Assembly: GCF_011745365.1 (NCBI RefSeq) | Contig: NW_024468910.1 | Location: forward strand, 3,500,068 to 3,564,067 | Direction: 5' to 3' | Origin: Cryphonectria parasitica EP155 | Taxonomy: Eukaryota; Ascomycota; Sordariomycetes; Diaporthales; Cryphonectriaceae | DNA: 64,000 bases | Shown here: positions 47,172-58,148 of the stretch, in pieces | How positions within the stretch are numbered: position 1 is the stretch's first letter | Layout: the number at the start of each line of letters is the position of its first letter | The notes under the pieces: model-generated | Databases searched by the model: none | What the model was told of the DNA's origin: nothing | The model's input: the letters and a program-made list of their open reading frames with translations, nothing else | Position numbers and translations under genes: made by a program

Positions 47172-48922
47172 CTATTGCGACTGCGAGGCATCCGAGGACC
47201 CGGGTGGTGGGCGCTTCTCCGCCTCGTCGCTCCCCCGCGATGCGTTCATGTTGCTCGTGGTGGGCATCATGTTCTGGTGCTCCTCGATGCCGTGTGTGGG
47301 TATCAGCCTGTTGCTGTCGGTGTTCTGGTGTTGCTGGGCAGGGGTCCAAGCGAGGAAGTCTCGGCGGACTTCAACATAGTCGTAGGCTGTAAAAAGGTAG
47401 GAAGAATAGATGTCAGTCACGAGCCAAAAAATTCATAACGGGGTGGCAGGAAGATGTTTGGAAACGGAGAAAGAGAGGGGGGGGGGACATACCGAACTCG
47501 CCGTGCTGGTCGTCGTCCATACCCAACAACTCAGCCTCTTCGGTGGCACGGAGGTGCAAGCCCGGGATGACGTCGATGATCTTAGCAATGATAGCAGACA
47601 TGACGAATGCGTAGGCAGTACAGGCCACTATGTAGGCGATCTGGATGTACAGCTGCTTGTAGTTGTGGTTGAGCCAGCCCCCGTTGATAATACCCGTGTT
47701 TACGCCATCCAGACCGATAATGTAGTCGGCGGCAAACAGGGCGTTGAAAATCAGGCCGACCATGCCGCCGATGGCGTGCTCAGCAAAAACATCGAGGGAA
47801 TCGTCGATGCCAACGAGGAACTTGATCTTGGTGGCGAAGTTACAGCAGATGCCAGTCACGACGCCGAGGATAATGGAGGCCCAGGGCGTGATGAAGCCGG
47901 AGGCCGGGGTGGCGGACACGAGACCCGAGATGGTGCCAGAACACCAGCCGACAAGAGACCACTTGCGGGCCAGGCGGAAATCGAGGAGACACCAGGTCAT
48001 GGCGGCAAACATGGCCGTCAGGCACGAGTTCCAGCAGGCCATGGTGGCGCGGAGATTGGCGCCAAAGGCAGAGCCGCCGTTGAAGCCGAGCCAGCCAAAC
48101 CAGAGGAGAATGGTGCCAAGCAGGATCAGGGAAATGTTGTGAGGGCGGAAGTTGAGCATCATCTTCTCGTTGCGGCGGCCGAGCACCCACGAGTAGGCCA
48201 GCGCGGACATACCGGAGCCGATCTCGACAGGACCCCCGCCAGCGTAGTCCAGGACACCGTAGTTGAAACCCCAGCCGTTGACATTCCACACCCAGCAGGC
48301 GATGGGGCAGTAGACGAGGGTGGCCCAGAAGAAGGTGAAGACCATGGCAGGGAGGACTCGACCACGCTCAGCCGTGGCGCCGACAACGAGGGCAGCCGTC
48401 ACGGCACAGAACTGCATCTGGTAGAACGAGTACAGCAGCTCTGGAATTAGAGGCGATCCCGGCGAGGGTATGGCGAGCGTGTTCATGAGGCCAAAGTGGT
48501 GCAGGTCGCCGATGAAGCCGCTGGTGCCGGTCGAGCTGAAGGCCAACGAGTAGCCCCAAAAGTACCACTGGAAGACGATGACGGAAAAGGACATCATGGT
48601 AACCCAGATGAGCGAGAGAGCGGATTTTCGTCGAGCTAGTCCAGAGTAGAGGAAGGAAATGCCGGGCACCATGATGAGCACCATACATGAGGCCACGATG
48701 ATGAAGGCCTGGTCGCCCGACTGGTACCATTGGTTCAAGTTTGTGGTGGCTAAATGGGAAGAGAGAGAAAAACACAACCATCAGTCAAACTATTCACGGT
48801 CTTTCACCCAACAAGGCGTTACATCGTCGCCTCTTCTGGCACACAAACATACCGGAATCTCCACCAGTCTCATCGTTGGTGCCATTGAAGACAGCTGGGG
48901 CTCCAACCCAGGAGTACGACAT
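47172..48922 (-). CDS. ammonium transporter, Amt/Mep family (Mep1/3 type)
   Basis: Exons 48922-48853, 48749-47493 and 47386-47172 give 513 residues with eleven predicted membrane spans. Family motifs include DQAFIIVASCMVLIMVPGISFLYSGLARRKSALS, GATAERGR, WNVNGWGFNYGVLDYAGGGPVEIGSG, LLWFGWLGFNGGSAFGAN and DVFAEHAIGGMVG. The second pore histidine is His348. At the first pore-His position the protein has Glu199, the substitution known from yeast Mep1/Mep3-type transporters, 149 residues before His348 as expected. It should import ammonium across the plasma membrane. The C-terminal cytosolic tail has the usual ..IPGLHLRATEEAELLGMDDDQHGEFGAYDYVEVRRDF segment, joined correctly by the last splice. 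The final 60 residues are Gln/Asn/Ser-rich. Both introns have GTATGT donors, and in intron 2 C10 follows immediately. Fungal relatives are nitrogen-repressed through GATA factors; I did not see a convincing GATA cluster in the first kilobase upstream. Confidence 0.95.
47477..47486. repeat. G10/C10 homopolymer beside the intron 2 donor of the ammonium transporter
   Basis: On the coding strand this is C10 starting at intron position +7, directly after GTATGT, followed by TC repeats. Confidence 0.9.
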
Positions 48923-51900
48923 TGTGACTGCTGCTGGAGGAGGAGATGAGCTTCACGAAGAAGCTGGAGAGAATAAGTCGTTGAGGAAAGTGCGTAGTGT
49001 CGATGATGTGTAGTAGGGCGGCGACGACGAGGAGAGGAAGACGGAGTAGGGGGTTTGAAAATAAAGAGAAGAAGACCCCAAAAAATATAGGAAGGAGGGA
49101 CGAATGCGGTCTCGTCTTGTTTTGGGGGAGTGAGGATGTCTAGTTGCCGGAAGCGGCTTTGAGGTGTGTAAGTGTGACGAGGCACAGCAATTGACCACTC
49201 AAAAACTTGAAGGGCCAAGCAATGAGGATCGAGAGGAGAAAAAAAGAAGAGAAAAGGCGGGAAAGGCTACCCAAGAGATTGGAAGGGAGAGAGATGAGTT
49301 TGGATATATACCGTTTAGTACAAACAGCTACAAAGTTAGGGACCATGGTTGTTACTCTGTATTTTCTTGGGGTGAGCAGTGGGTGATCATCTTGGTGGAG
49401 ACTCGCGGATGGCCAAGGCGATGGTCCCGCTGTGGGTTGCGTGGGCGACTTACCAGTATACAGGGGGTTCGCTGGGGCCATGGGGATCGGATGCAGCTTG
49501 TACCATTAGAGTAGTAAATGGAGTCTTGGTCGAGAAATCCCCGGGTTGATTTTGCCCTATGCCTTGCCAGCCAATGTTGCAATGGACAAAGTTAGCCTGG
49601 GAACCAAGCCCTCCCGCTCCTTGCTGGACCAACCAGTGCTGTTGTGCCCAGGCCAAGACTACCATAGTAACTAAAAGCGCTTCAGGGACAATTCTCTCCA
49701 GAAAAGAGAGATCGGAACAGAGAAAGAGGGCATGAGAGTTGGGGCGCGGGCTAGCGGATCGATTTTCAGCGCCGAGTCTCGGTCAAAGAGGTCCTACCCG
49801 TCAACGCCCAGGCCTTGTTGCAAACGTTTCGGTAGACGATACCGGCTTGTGGCTGGACCAGCTGGACGGGCCTAAAGCCCAATTTTCTCCGGGGAGAAGG
49901 AGCGAAGTGCTTAAAAAGGAGGGGAGCCAAAGGAGCCAGTAAGGACCGCGCCCAATCTCACGGAGTCGTTCAGTCCACATGCTGTAGGACAACAACTTTG
50001 TCGTTCTGCTCTCCGCCGCTATACCAAAGTAGTAGTAATCAGGTATGCACACGGCAGGCCGGTACAGGAGGCATGCAAGGAGTGGCCGGAGCCTGCCCAA
50101 TAAATGGTGGTGGTGGGTAACATTGTGCAAGAAGTTCCCCCACGATGTTGATCCCACCGAGTGTACTGTGCACTACTGTATGATATTTGCTGAAGCCATA
50201 AGGTCATGGGCGACCGAACCCTGGCTGTCGCGTGCCAATTTTGCGAGTGAAACCTCTTCGTGTGGCTACGGGGCTGCAGTACAACTTACTATTGTGGTAC
50301 CTGCGCCGCCATGTGGGCTGGCCTGGCTAAATCCAAGTCCTATTAGCATCATCCATAGTGGCCAAAATCTCCTGGTTACTACTCCTGATGGAGTATTTGA
50401 GCTGTAAAGCCCCAGGGAAGGAAGAAGAAGAGGACCCCTGTTTTGTACAGTATCTTGTCGCCAGAGACTGTTGAACAGAGGAGAATCGAGGCATGGATTG
50501 CAAATGCAAAGGAATTCATGCGGTGCCCACGACCCGGAGAAACCACCTCCCTGCCATCCTTCCAAAAACAGGGATCGCCCACTCGACTGTGACGGCAGAA
50601 TTGTGGATGTGAACCGAGGCCCCTGTCAGCCTCGAGGCAAGATTAATTTTTCGTTCGTCCTCGTGCCTCTTCTTGTCTTTTTTTCTTCTTCTGCTGGACG
50701 CACCAATATGCTTGGCTCGAAGCTGAAAATATGCATGGAGTCTGGTGGTGCACAAACCACCCCCATCCCCCCGGTAAGTATGCGTGCCAATGGGTGTGGC
50801 AGGTGGGGGAAAGACCATAGCAGCATTGGCGAAGAGAAGTAGGAGCAGGCCACTCTCGTTCCTTCCTCTTGGGCCTGCTGCCGCAGAGTACCCGTCGCCT
50901 GTCGACATGCGGCTCGGTACTTGCGGCGCCCTGGTGCCTGTTGAATGTGGAAACTTTGCTTACTGGCTCTGCTATGCTAAACTGACGACACCGCCCACGC
51001 CCACGCCGACCCCGACTTCCGACATCGCTTCTCAAGCAGTTCTTCTCGAGTGGCCTCATTTGTGCATTACAGCCCAAACCACATTGATTTTCTGCTTCTT
51101 CTTCCATCGCCAAGGGGGATGACGAGACACACACATGCTCTGCTGGCGTGAGCTTGGCCTTGCTGGCCAGCCCGCCCGACCAATAGGACAGAATGCCGTG
51201 TTCAATCTTCTTCTTTTCTTTTTTTGCAAAGAAAAGAAAAGGCAAGAAGCCCAAATCTCTCGTATGCTCGGTCGGCTTCATTTGGTGTTCCAGCGCCGCC
51301 GCGCCTTTTCAGGGTCCACTCTCCAGAATGTGGGGAACCGCAAAATGTCAGACTGGGGACAGGGCTGAATCCAGGGAATAAATTACCAAATTGTTTGTCC
51401 TTTGTGTTAGCAAAAAACTGCTTCTTTTCGCCTCAGCCAGATCTCGTCGATCCTCCTCTTTCGTATCTTTTGACATATGATGCCGAGAGATTACTTGCAG
51501 GGACGGATATATGTAATTCTATACGGTCACTACGGTCAACACCAGCCTTTTCATTCTCCAAATGGTTCCTGGAATTTCCGAGATCCGAAACTGCTGAGCA
51601 GCCTGGCATCAAACCTTCTGACTGGTGACGGTCTGGCCGGAGATCGAGCTGTACAGAGTTCTTTTTTCGCTCCTTTACCCCCTTCCTTTCCTTGTAAAAA
51701 CGATACGACGTCGGCCAAGCGTCATAGCCGCTGGTCCTAACACAATTCAATTCAATAGGGTTTCAATGAGAACCATGCAGGGCAAGGCTTTGAAGGCATG
51801 GGCTGTACCACACGGTCGTAGCACGATCAGGGATCACCACCTATAGTTGCATGGCAGGTTAGCTCAATTCAGGCTTCAAGACCTGCTATTTGTTCCAACC

Positions 51901-53213
51901 CCCAAACCCAAGACGGGATATGAATTTGTCAAGATCATACAATCGTGGTAATTCCCTCCCCCTTTGCGCACAACCCTGGGAATTGCGCTGACATGGTTCC
52001 CCGTCATCGTCGAGAGAGAGAAACTGCGGCGCCCCCTCCGTCCTGACTAGGCATTCCTGGGCGGGTCTCCGCCAAGAGATAAGAACGTCCTGATGGGTCC
52101 AATGAGCTCGCATGAGATTTCTGAATGGATTCTGTCACAGCCTCCAGGGGGGTCACTCCGCACGTGATGCCCGACGTCACCTCACCCGTCACCTCACCCT
52201 TTCTTCAGCTTTCCCGCTACCAGGCAGGCTGACCAACTGAGACCAAGCCGCTGGAGCAAATTGGTACTTTGGGCTTGGCGTAGTGCCATACATACTAAGT
52301 AGAAGCATTACGGAACGTTGCTATGGTATGATCTCTGTAGATCAATTGGAGACAGGAAATTGTTCCTTTCTTGAATGTGTTTCTCCTTCATTCAACGCGG
52401 TTGCCATAGACAATCACAACTCAATGTAATTACAGAATACTTTCCCTGACTACTTGACAGCCCCCCCTCTCTCTGACTCTACAGGGCAAGTCCATTCAGT
52501 CAAGTTGGTTGTGTCTGTTCAGGAACAGAGAGAGAGCGCGCTTATGTTGTCATCATCATGCGCTGTCATCTTCGTGCCGTTTTCATGTGCCCATTTGTCT
52601 CGGATCTCAGCCACCACATTTCTTCAAGTACAACCATCACAAGCACGATACTATTAGACGATCGCATACATGCTTTACCCCCTACTTGCTGCACTAGGCC
52701 TCTTTGAGCGGGCAGAAAGCGTCTGTGTACACGACACGCTTAGCATGCTTTCCGTGTCTGCCTCACACCCTCATCGCTTGTGATCTCCCGCCTTTTCACA
52801 AGTCTCGAATCTTTCCCTGCTCATTTGTATATACACCCGTTCAGACACTATGTAGACAATCTTGATACCATTAATACAGAGTAGATCTCACAAATGACCT
52901 GTCAATAGCCGAGCTTCGCATCATGAGCAGTTTTATTCTTTGCACTCCAGGGGGTGTCTCTATCATATGGGCTGGCCCGTGCTCCTGCCTCACTCAACAC
53001 TGCAAGTTACAGAGTTCGTGATAACAACAAGCTCCTGCCTGCAGTTACTGGTCTAAGTAGCTGTGGATGAAATTCCACCAAGACCATTCAGACTTTGAGC
53101 TGATTCCTCATCTTCTTCGATAATCAAGTACATACTCGATGATCTAATCATACTGTCTCAACTTGCTCTCCCGCCTCATCGATCCTGCCTATCCCCTTTG
53201 CTTTTTTGTCAAG
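48923..53213. promoter_or_regulatory. 4.3-kb divergent intergenic region, ammonium transporter / acid phosphatase
   Basis: Upstream sequence of both nutrient genes. I see no additional gene: open frames are short, occur on both strands and lack domains. The purine-rich block near 49020-49080 is probably transporter leader sequence. Near 51195-51245 there is a T-rich/A-rich stretch. The last 150 bp before 53214 are the probable phosphatase leader. Confidence 0.45.
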
Positions 53214-55206
53214 ATGGCACCTCCTCCGCTGAAGTTGAGCCCCAAAGAGGCACAAGGCTACCAGCTTGTGCAGGGCGACGACAGAGAAGACAACTTGGAC
53301 GACCCCTCCACACCCGTTCAGCCAGGGCCGTACTACCGACCACGGCCCTTCCACAATGTCAACCTCAAGACGATCCTCATAGCGCTCATCTCAGGTCTCC
53401 TCATCCTCGTGGCCATCAACCTCATTTTTGCTCCCGACTTCCCCAAACATGGCCACACAGGCTCGTCATCCTCAGGAGCCTCACAATCAACATGCGACTG
53501 CTCAGGGTCTACGCCCACGGTGCCGCAGCACTTCCAGACAAGCCCAGAGCTGTGGGCTGGGCCTACGGCGACGGGCGCGCCGGCGTTCCTCGCGCAGACC
53601 AGGACATTTGACCCCACAGCCACCTTCGTGCCGAACCAGCCGCTGCAGACGGCGGTCCCCATCGAGGGCATGGGCGCTGCCAACGAGAGCATTTTCCACA
53701 TGATGGGGTACCTGTCGCCGTACACACCGTCTCCCGGTTTCGGCGTCGACGAGTGGCCCTTACCCCCCGGCGCGGAGATTGTCCAGCTGCAGATGCTGTC
53801 GCGGCACGGATCACGGTATCCCACGTCCGGAACGGGCTCCAATGTGATGTTGCTGGGGCAGAGGATCGCGGCGGCCAAGGAGGAGAAGAAGGACGGCGGG
53901 TCGGGCTTCAAGGCCAGTGGTCCACTCTCGTTCCTCAACGAGTGGGAGTACCAGCTGGGCTACGAGATCCTCGTGCCCAAGGGCCGCCAGGAGCTGTTCG
54001 ACTCGGGTATATTGCACTCGTACATGTACTCGAGCCTGTACAACCCCAACAGTAAGATCATCGTTCGCACCACGACGCAGGACCGCATGCTCAAGTCAGC
54101 CGAGTACTTCATGGCTGGCTTCTTCGGGCTGGAGTGGCCCAACAACGCCACCATCGAGGTCATCATCGAGGCAGACGGGTTCAACAACTCCTTGGCCGGG
54201 TACAAAAACTGTCCCAACTCTAAGCTGGAGGGCGGGATGAATGCCACGGCTGAGTGGGCGCAGGTGTACCTGCAAGAGGCGACGACCCGTTTAAGTAGTA
54301 TGGTGGAGGGGTACGACTGGACGGTTGAGGATACGTATGCCGCGCAGAGCATGTGTCCTTATGAGACGGTGAGCTAGCTCTCCTTATCTTCCTTTTCTCT
54401 GTTAAAGCAGCAGTTCCTAGTGAGACTAACGCTACTGTTCCACACACAGATTGCGTATGGCTTCAGCCGCTTTTGTGAACTCTTCACCTATGAGGAGTGG
54501 AAAAACTTTGGCTACTCGGTCGGTACGTACTTGGTCTTGTGCTTTTCAGATCGTACATGTTGTGTGCGTGTACTGACCAAGTCCAATAGACCTATTCTTT
54601 TCAGCCGCGTCCGGTTGGCAGTCCAAGACCGCCCGTGCCGTCGGCATAGGCTACCAACAAGAAGTTATAGCCCGCCTCAAGAACCATACGCTCGGCTACT
54701 CGGGCAGCCAGATCAACACAACGCTCGACAGCAGCACCGATACATTCCCCCTCAACCAGTCGCTCTACCTCGATTTTTCCCATGACACTAACATCATCTC
54801 CATCCTCGCTGCCTTCGGGCTCACATCCACCCGCGACGACCCACCCCTCTCCTCCCGCCACCATCCGGGCAAGCACAACTTCACCGTATCGCATCTGACG
54901 CCCTTCGCTGCCCGGCTCGATATGGAAATCATCCGCGCCCCCAAGCCCGTGCGTGCGGATCGCGGCGGGGACGGGTACGTGGAGGACGAGGAGGGGGCGG
55001 CCGGGGGTGAGACCCGGTACATCCACTTTGTGCTGAATCAGAGGACGATCCCGCTAGGTTGGAGCTTCGCCGAGTGCGACGCGAGCCGGGTCGACGGGTG
55101 GTGCGAGCTGGAGACGTTCCTGAAGGTGCAGGAGAAGATGCCCGAGCTGGCCAGGTTCGAGGAGACGTGCTTTGGAGACTTCAACACGCTAGAGACGGTC
55201 GTCTAA
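53214..55206 (+). CDS. histidine acid phosphatase (phytase-like), N-terminal membrane anchor
   Basis: Exons 53214-54368, 54450-54522 and 54590-55206 give 614 residues. The catalytic motif RHGSRYPT begins at Arg197-His198. The proton-donor motif is SHDTN with His474-Asp475. Both match branch 2 of the histidine phosphatase superfamily, which releases phosphate from phosphomonoesters, including phytate in some members. Residues 1-50 are polar. A single hydrophobic segment follows (about 51-73, ILIALISGLLILVAINLIF) and the catalytic domain lies after it. This predicts a type II membrane protein with its active site outside or in the secretory lumen. Many NxS/T sites support glycosylation (e.g. 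NESI, NATI, NNSL, NATA, NHTL, NTTL, NQSL). Most fungal phytases instead have a cleavable signal peptide and about 470 residues. Introns are GTGAGC/ACAG and GTACGT/ATAG. Phosphate control is likely from family knowledge but not visible. Confidence 0.92.
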
Positions 55207-56244
55207 ATGCTGTGGGTGCTTACGAGATGCTTCAGCATGGTATATACAGCACCTTTTCGTACCTGTTCTTGGATCTGCATGGCGTTTGAAATCAATTGCA
55301 TAGATGGGCGTCTACTGGAAAGAGAGATTCACGCGTGGGATGGATGACATGCAACAGGGATTGCTACCGTTCTTTACATTATCTGTTGAGATACTTGCAG
55401 GATGTTATCAAGTTTTCTGGATACGAGTTGCGTTCATGATAGCAGACATCTTACCTATGATCGAGACCTACTGCTCTTCCGGCATCTTCGTACAACATCC
55501 ATCGGTCACAGCAAGCCTCGTTCTGCCGAAAAGCAGATAGAGACAATCTGGCCTACTTGCCCTCTCCACCATGATCCCAGTAAGAAGCGCACTGACAAAG
55601 CTCAAGCCAGCCGTTAAACTTCCCCAACAAGGAGCCTCCCCAAGATCAGCTCCATCTGTCTACATACATACAAGTCGTACTATGGTATCTACCCCGCCCA
55701 ATGAAACCGGTATGTGTCAAGCGGCCAAGCCGGGGACCGTTACATACTTTACATAGTGTACAGTTGTATGTGGTACATGGCACACATCGTCAGTACTAAG
55801 TATGTAGGTACCAAACCATACAGGCGAAACGAGCCAAATGCGTTTTGCTGCTGTGAATTACAAACCACCACCACCACCATCTCGGGAGGATCGGAACCTG
55901 CATGCACTATGTATGTCTGAGGGGGAGGGCGGGGACAAGGGAAGGGGGCTCGTCCTTTTCCTTCCCCTCATCCACTCGACACCCACCTGGGCCCCTCCAA
56001 ACAAAACCATCACGGACCAACAAACCACTGTCCTGAACATCTTTGCCAACGAGGAAAGCCCCCGGACCGACCGACATTTTGATCGATACGTGTCCCTGCA
56101 GAACCGAAAAGAGAGGAAGAAGAAGAAGAAAAAGAAGAAAAATCGTGGGCGCAGAAACAAAGACTACCTGAAGGTAGCAATTACGTACATACAAGCAAAC
56201 ACGAGAGGGAAGAAGAAGAGAAAAAAAAGAAGAAAAAGGACAAG
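55207..56244. other. 1.0-kb intergenic region, acid phosphatase 3' side and DUF427 promoter
   Basis: No gene is seen. The last 150 bp upstream of the DUF427 start are strongly purine-rich (AAG/AAGA repeats, about 56105-56245) and probably form its 5' leader. Confidence 0.5.
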
Positions 56245-56800
56245 ATGCCCACCGGTCACGCCAAGGCCGCGGTCGGTGACACCGTGGTCGCGGAGACGGA
56301 CACCTGGGAGGAGGTCGAGGGGAACGTGTACTTCCCGCCGTCGTCCGTCAAGACCGAGCTTCTCTCCAAGACGGAGCTGTCGACCCACTGCCCATGGAAG
56401 GGGGATGCGAGCTACTATACGATCAAAACGGGAGGTGAGAAACACAAGAAGCACCACATACACAGTCTCTCTTCTATGCACCGGTAGCGAAAAGAAAGAA
56501 GGACTGGATGCGACTGTTTACTTCTTTGGTCTAGCTTTTTTCTTCTCTCTCCACTGACACAACAAACAGATCAGGAGCTCCAGAATGCGGCGTGGTATTA
56601 TCCACAACCCAAGGAAAAGGCAGAGAACATCCGCGACCACGTAGCGTTCTGTAAGTGTACAAGGCCTCCCTCTGCACACCCTCTCATCGGCCCCACCGAC
56701 CCTCTCTTACTCTCTATGCTGTCTTAGAAGGTGTCCCGCAGCTGATAATGATTTTGCATCACACACAGACAAGACCAAGGTGACCGTGACGAAGTCATGA
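56245..56800 (+). CDS. DUF427 domain protein
   Basis: Exons 56245-56434, 56570-56650 and 56769-56800 give exactly 100 residues, the common size of single-domain DUF427 proteins. The joined sequence has the family pattern VVAETDTWEEVEGNVYFPPSSVKTELLSKTELSTHCPWKGDASYYTIKTGDQELQNAAWYYPQPKEKAENIRDHVAFYKTKVTVTKS. The hallmarks are T.CPWKG.A.YY and AAW.YP.P...A..I..HVAFY. The fold is a small beta structure. No reaction is established for this family, and none should be assumed. There is no signal peptide or membrane segment, so it is probably cytosolic. Donors are GTGAGA and GTAAGT; both acceptors are ACAG. The last exon codes for ten residues. Confidence 0.93.
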
Positions 56801-57286
56801 TTTGTCGTATGAGGTCGGCATGGAAAGCAGGAGGGTGGACCAGAGGTTGCTGGTGTGACTCAATAACAAGAGCACGAGATCTTTGCATGCTGTGATTCTA
56901 CTTTGCTATGCGATGTGGGTTCCATACACACACGCACGCACACATACATAGTCTCAAATGCGAGTAAGAGGGCTCTCAAGGGCCCACTTCATACAGCGAT
57001 CCCAACAAGACCAGACTCCCGACATTCCGCCTCAAGCGAAGATGAAGAAAGAGACCGTGACGAGAATGACGACGATGACGATGCAGACTGATGATCAGAA
57101 TGATGGCATCATGCGGACAAATATCGCCAACTCAATTTGCATGACATGAGTCACCGCCAGCGTGGTCACGGACTCCTCCGTAATTTGAAATCGATTGATC
57201 GAGAGAGAAGCAAAGATAAATTAAGAGGGGGTAAGAAAAAGAGAAGAAAGAGAGAGAAAGAGAGGCGGTCGGGCTGCAACGCATGC
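56801..57286. terminator. convergent 3' region, DUF427 / Pcc1
   Basis: 486 bp between facing stop codons. Short CA repeats lie near 56930-56945, and an A/G-rich tract at 57215-57262. No gene is seen. Confidence 0.5.
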
Positions 57287-58148
57287 TTACCCTGCATGTT
57301 GCGCCTCTAGAACGTCCACATCGAGCCTTTCCATCACCTCGAGTATGAGGGCCAGGCTATCCATGAAAGAGTTGACGGCGACACGTAGCATGCGGTTCGT
57401 TGTGGCCTTGTAGTGGACCCGGAGGACGCACCCACCAGCAGCAGCAGCAGCGTCCGGGCTTCTGTGGCCGCTGGCTAGACTCTTCTTCTCCCCGTGGTAC
57501 TGCTCAAGCTCAGGCTCGGGCTCGGTTTGGAGCTCAAGCTGGTGCCCATGCCCATGTCCGACGCGCCCGGACCCGGGCGCGTCCCTTGCGTCTGGACCAG
57601 CAGTAGTGGCAGTGGTGGTTGTGGTGGCGGTGGAGAAGTGCCTCTGCACGAGTGGTGACAGCTCCTTGTCGACAGCCAGGGCCCTCATAGCGATGGATGA
57701 CAGCCTGGAAGTGGGGAAGGGGACATTAAGTGTTCTAAAAACGCGAAAACAGAGAGACGCGCGGGTCGGGGGTTGTCAGCCGGATCAGCTCGCTTGCAGG
57801 TAGCCAAGGTAGTATTTTTTGGTGGTATCTGGTGTTGGCTGTGTGCAAATGTTCCTCTTCCTCCTCCTGCCGTGTGGTCCCTCCTGCAGAGGGCCTATGT
57901 GTCGTGATTCCCCATCGCGTCTTCCGTCAATCCATCCTTCATCGATCGGTATTGCGGGTCGACAAGGGCCAGACAAGGGGAGGAGAAGGGCCACAAATCC
58001 TTCCAAGAGGAGGAAAAAGAGAAGGGATAGAGTAGAGCGCACACACTCATAGAGAAGAGAAAAGAGCAAGGGCCAAGGCCAAGAATAGCGACCCAGTGAG
58101 AACTTACAATGAGCAGGGGAAGGTCTCCCCGTCGACGTCACGCGACAT
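57287..58148 (-). CDS. pcc1: EKC/KEOPS complex subunit Pcc1
   Basis: Exons 58148-58108 and 57734-57287 give 162 residues. The junction reads FPCSL-TLNVPFPTSRLSSIAMRALAVDKELSPLVQR, which is the Pcc1 N-terminal half. The C-terminal half, LRVHYKATTNRMLRVAVNSFMDSLALILEVMERLDVDVL, is equally characteristic. Pcc1 dimerises and binds Kae1 in KEOPS, the complex that makes the t6A base in tRNAs and affects telomeres and transcription. Fungal Pcc1 proteins are usually about 90-120 residues. Here residues ~46-115 are a low-complexity insert (Thr run, HGHGHG, EPEPELE, Ala run) in place of a short loop. Intron 1 is 373 bp, with a GTAAGT donor and a TTTTTAG acceptor. The 3' end is uncertain: the frame stops at 57287, but a GTAAGC at 57290-57285 could be a donor to one more tiny exon. 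Confidence 0.88.

Noticed and set aside
47410..48450. 346-codon plus-strand frame opposite the ammonium transporter
   Set aside because: Antisense shadow of the transporter with no domain.
55838..56557. 239-codon plus-strand frame overlapping the DUF427 gene
   Set aside because: It reads the purine-rich leader as Lys/Arg runs and overlaps the real DUF427 exons in the wrong frame.
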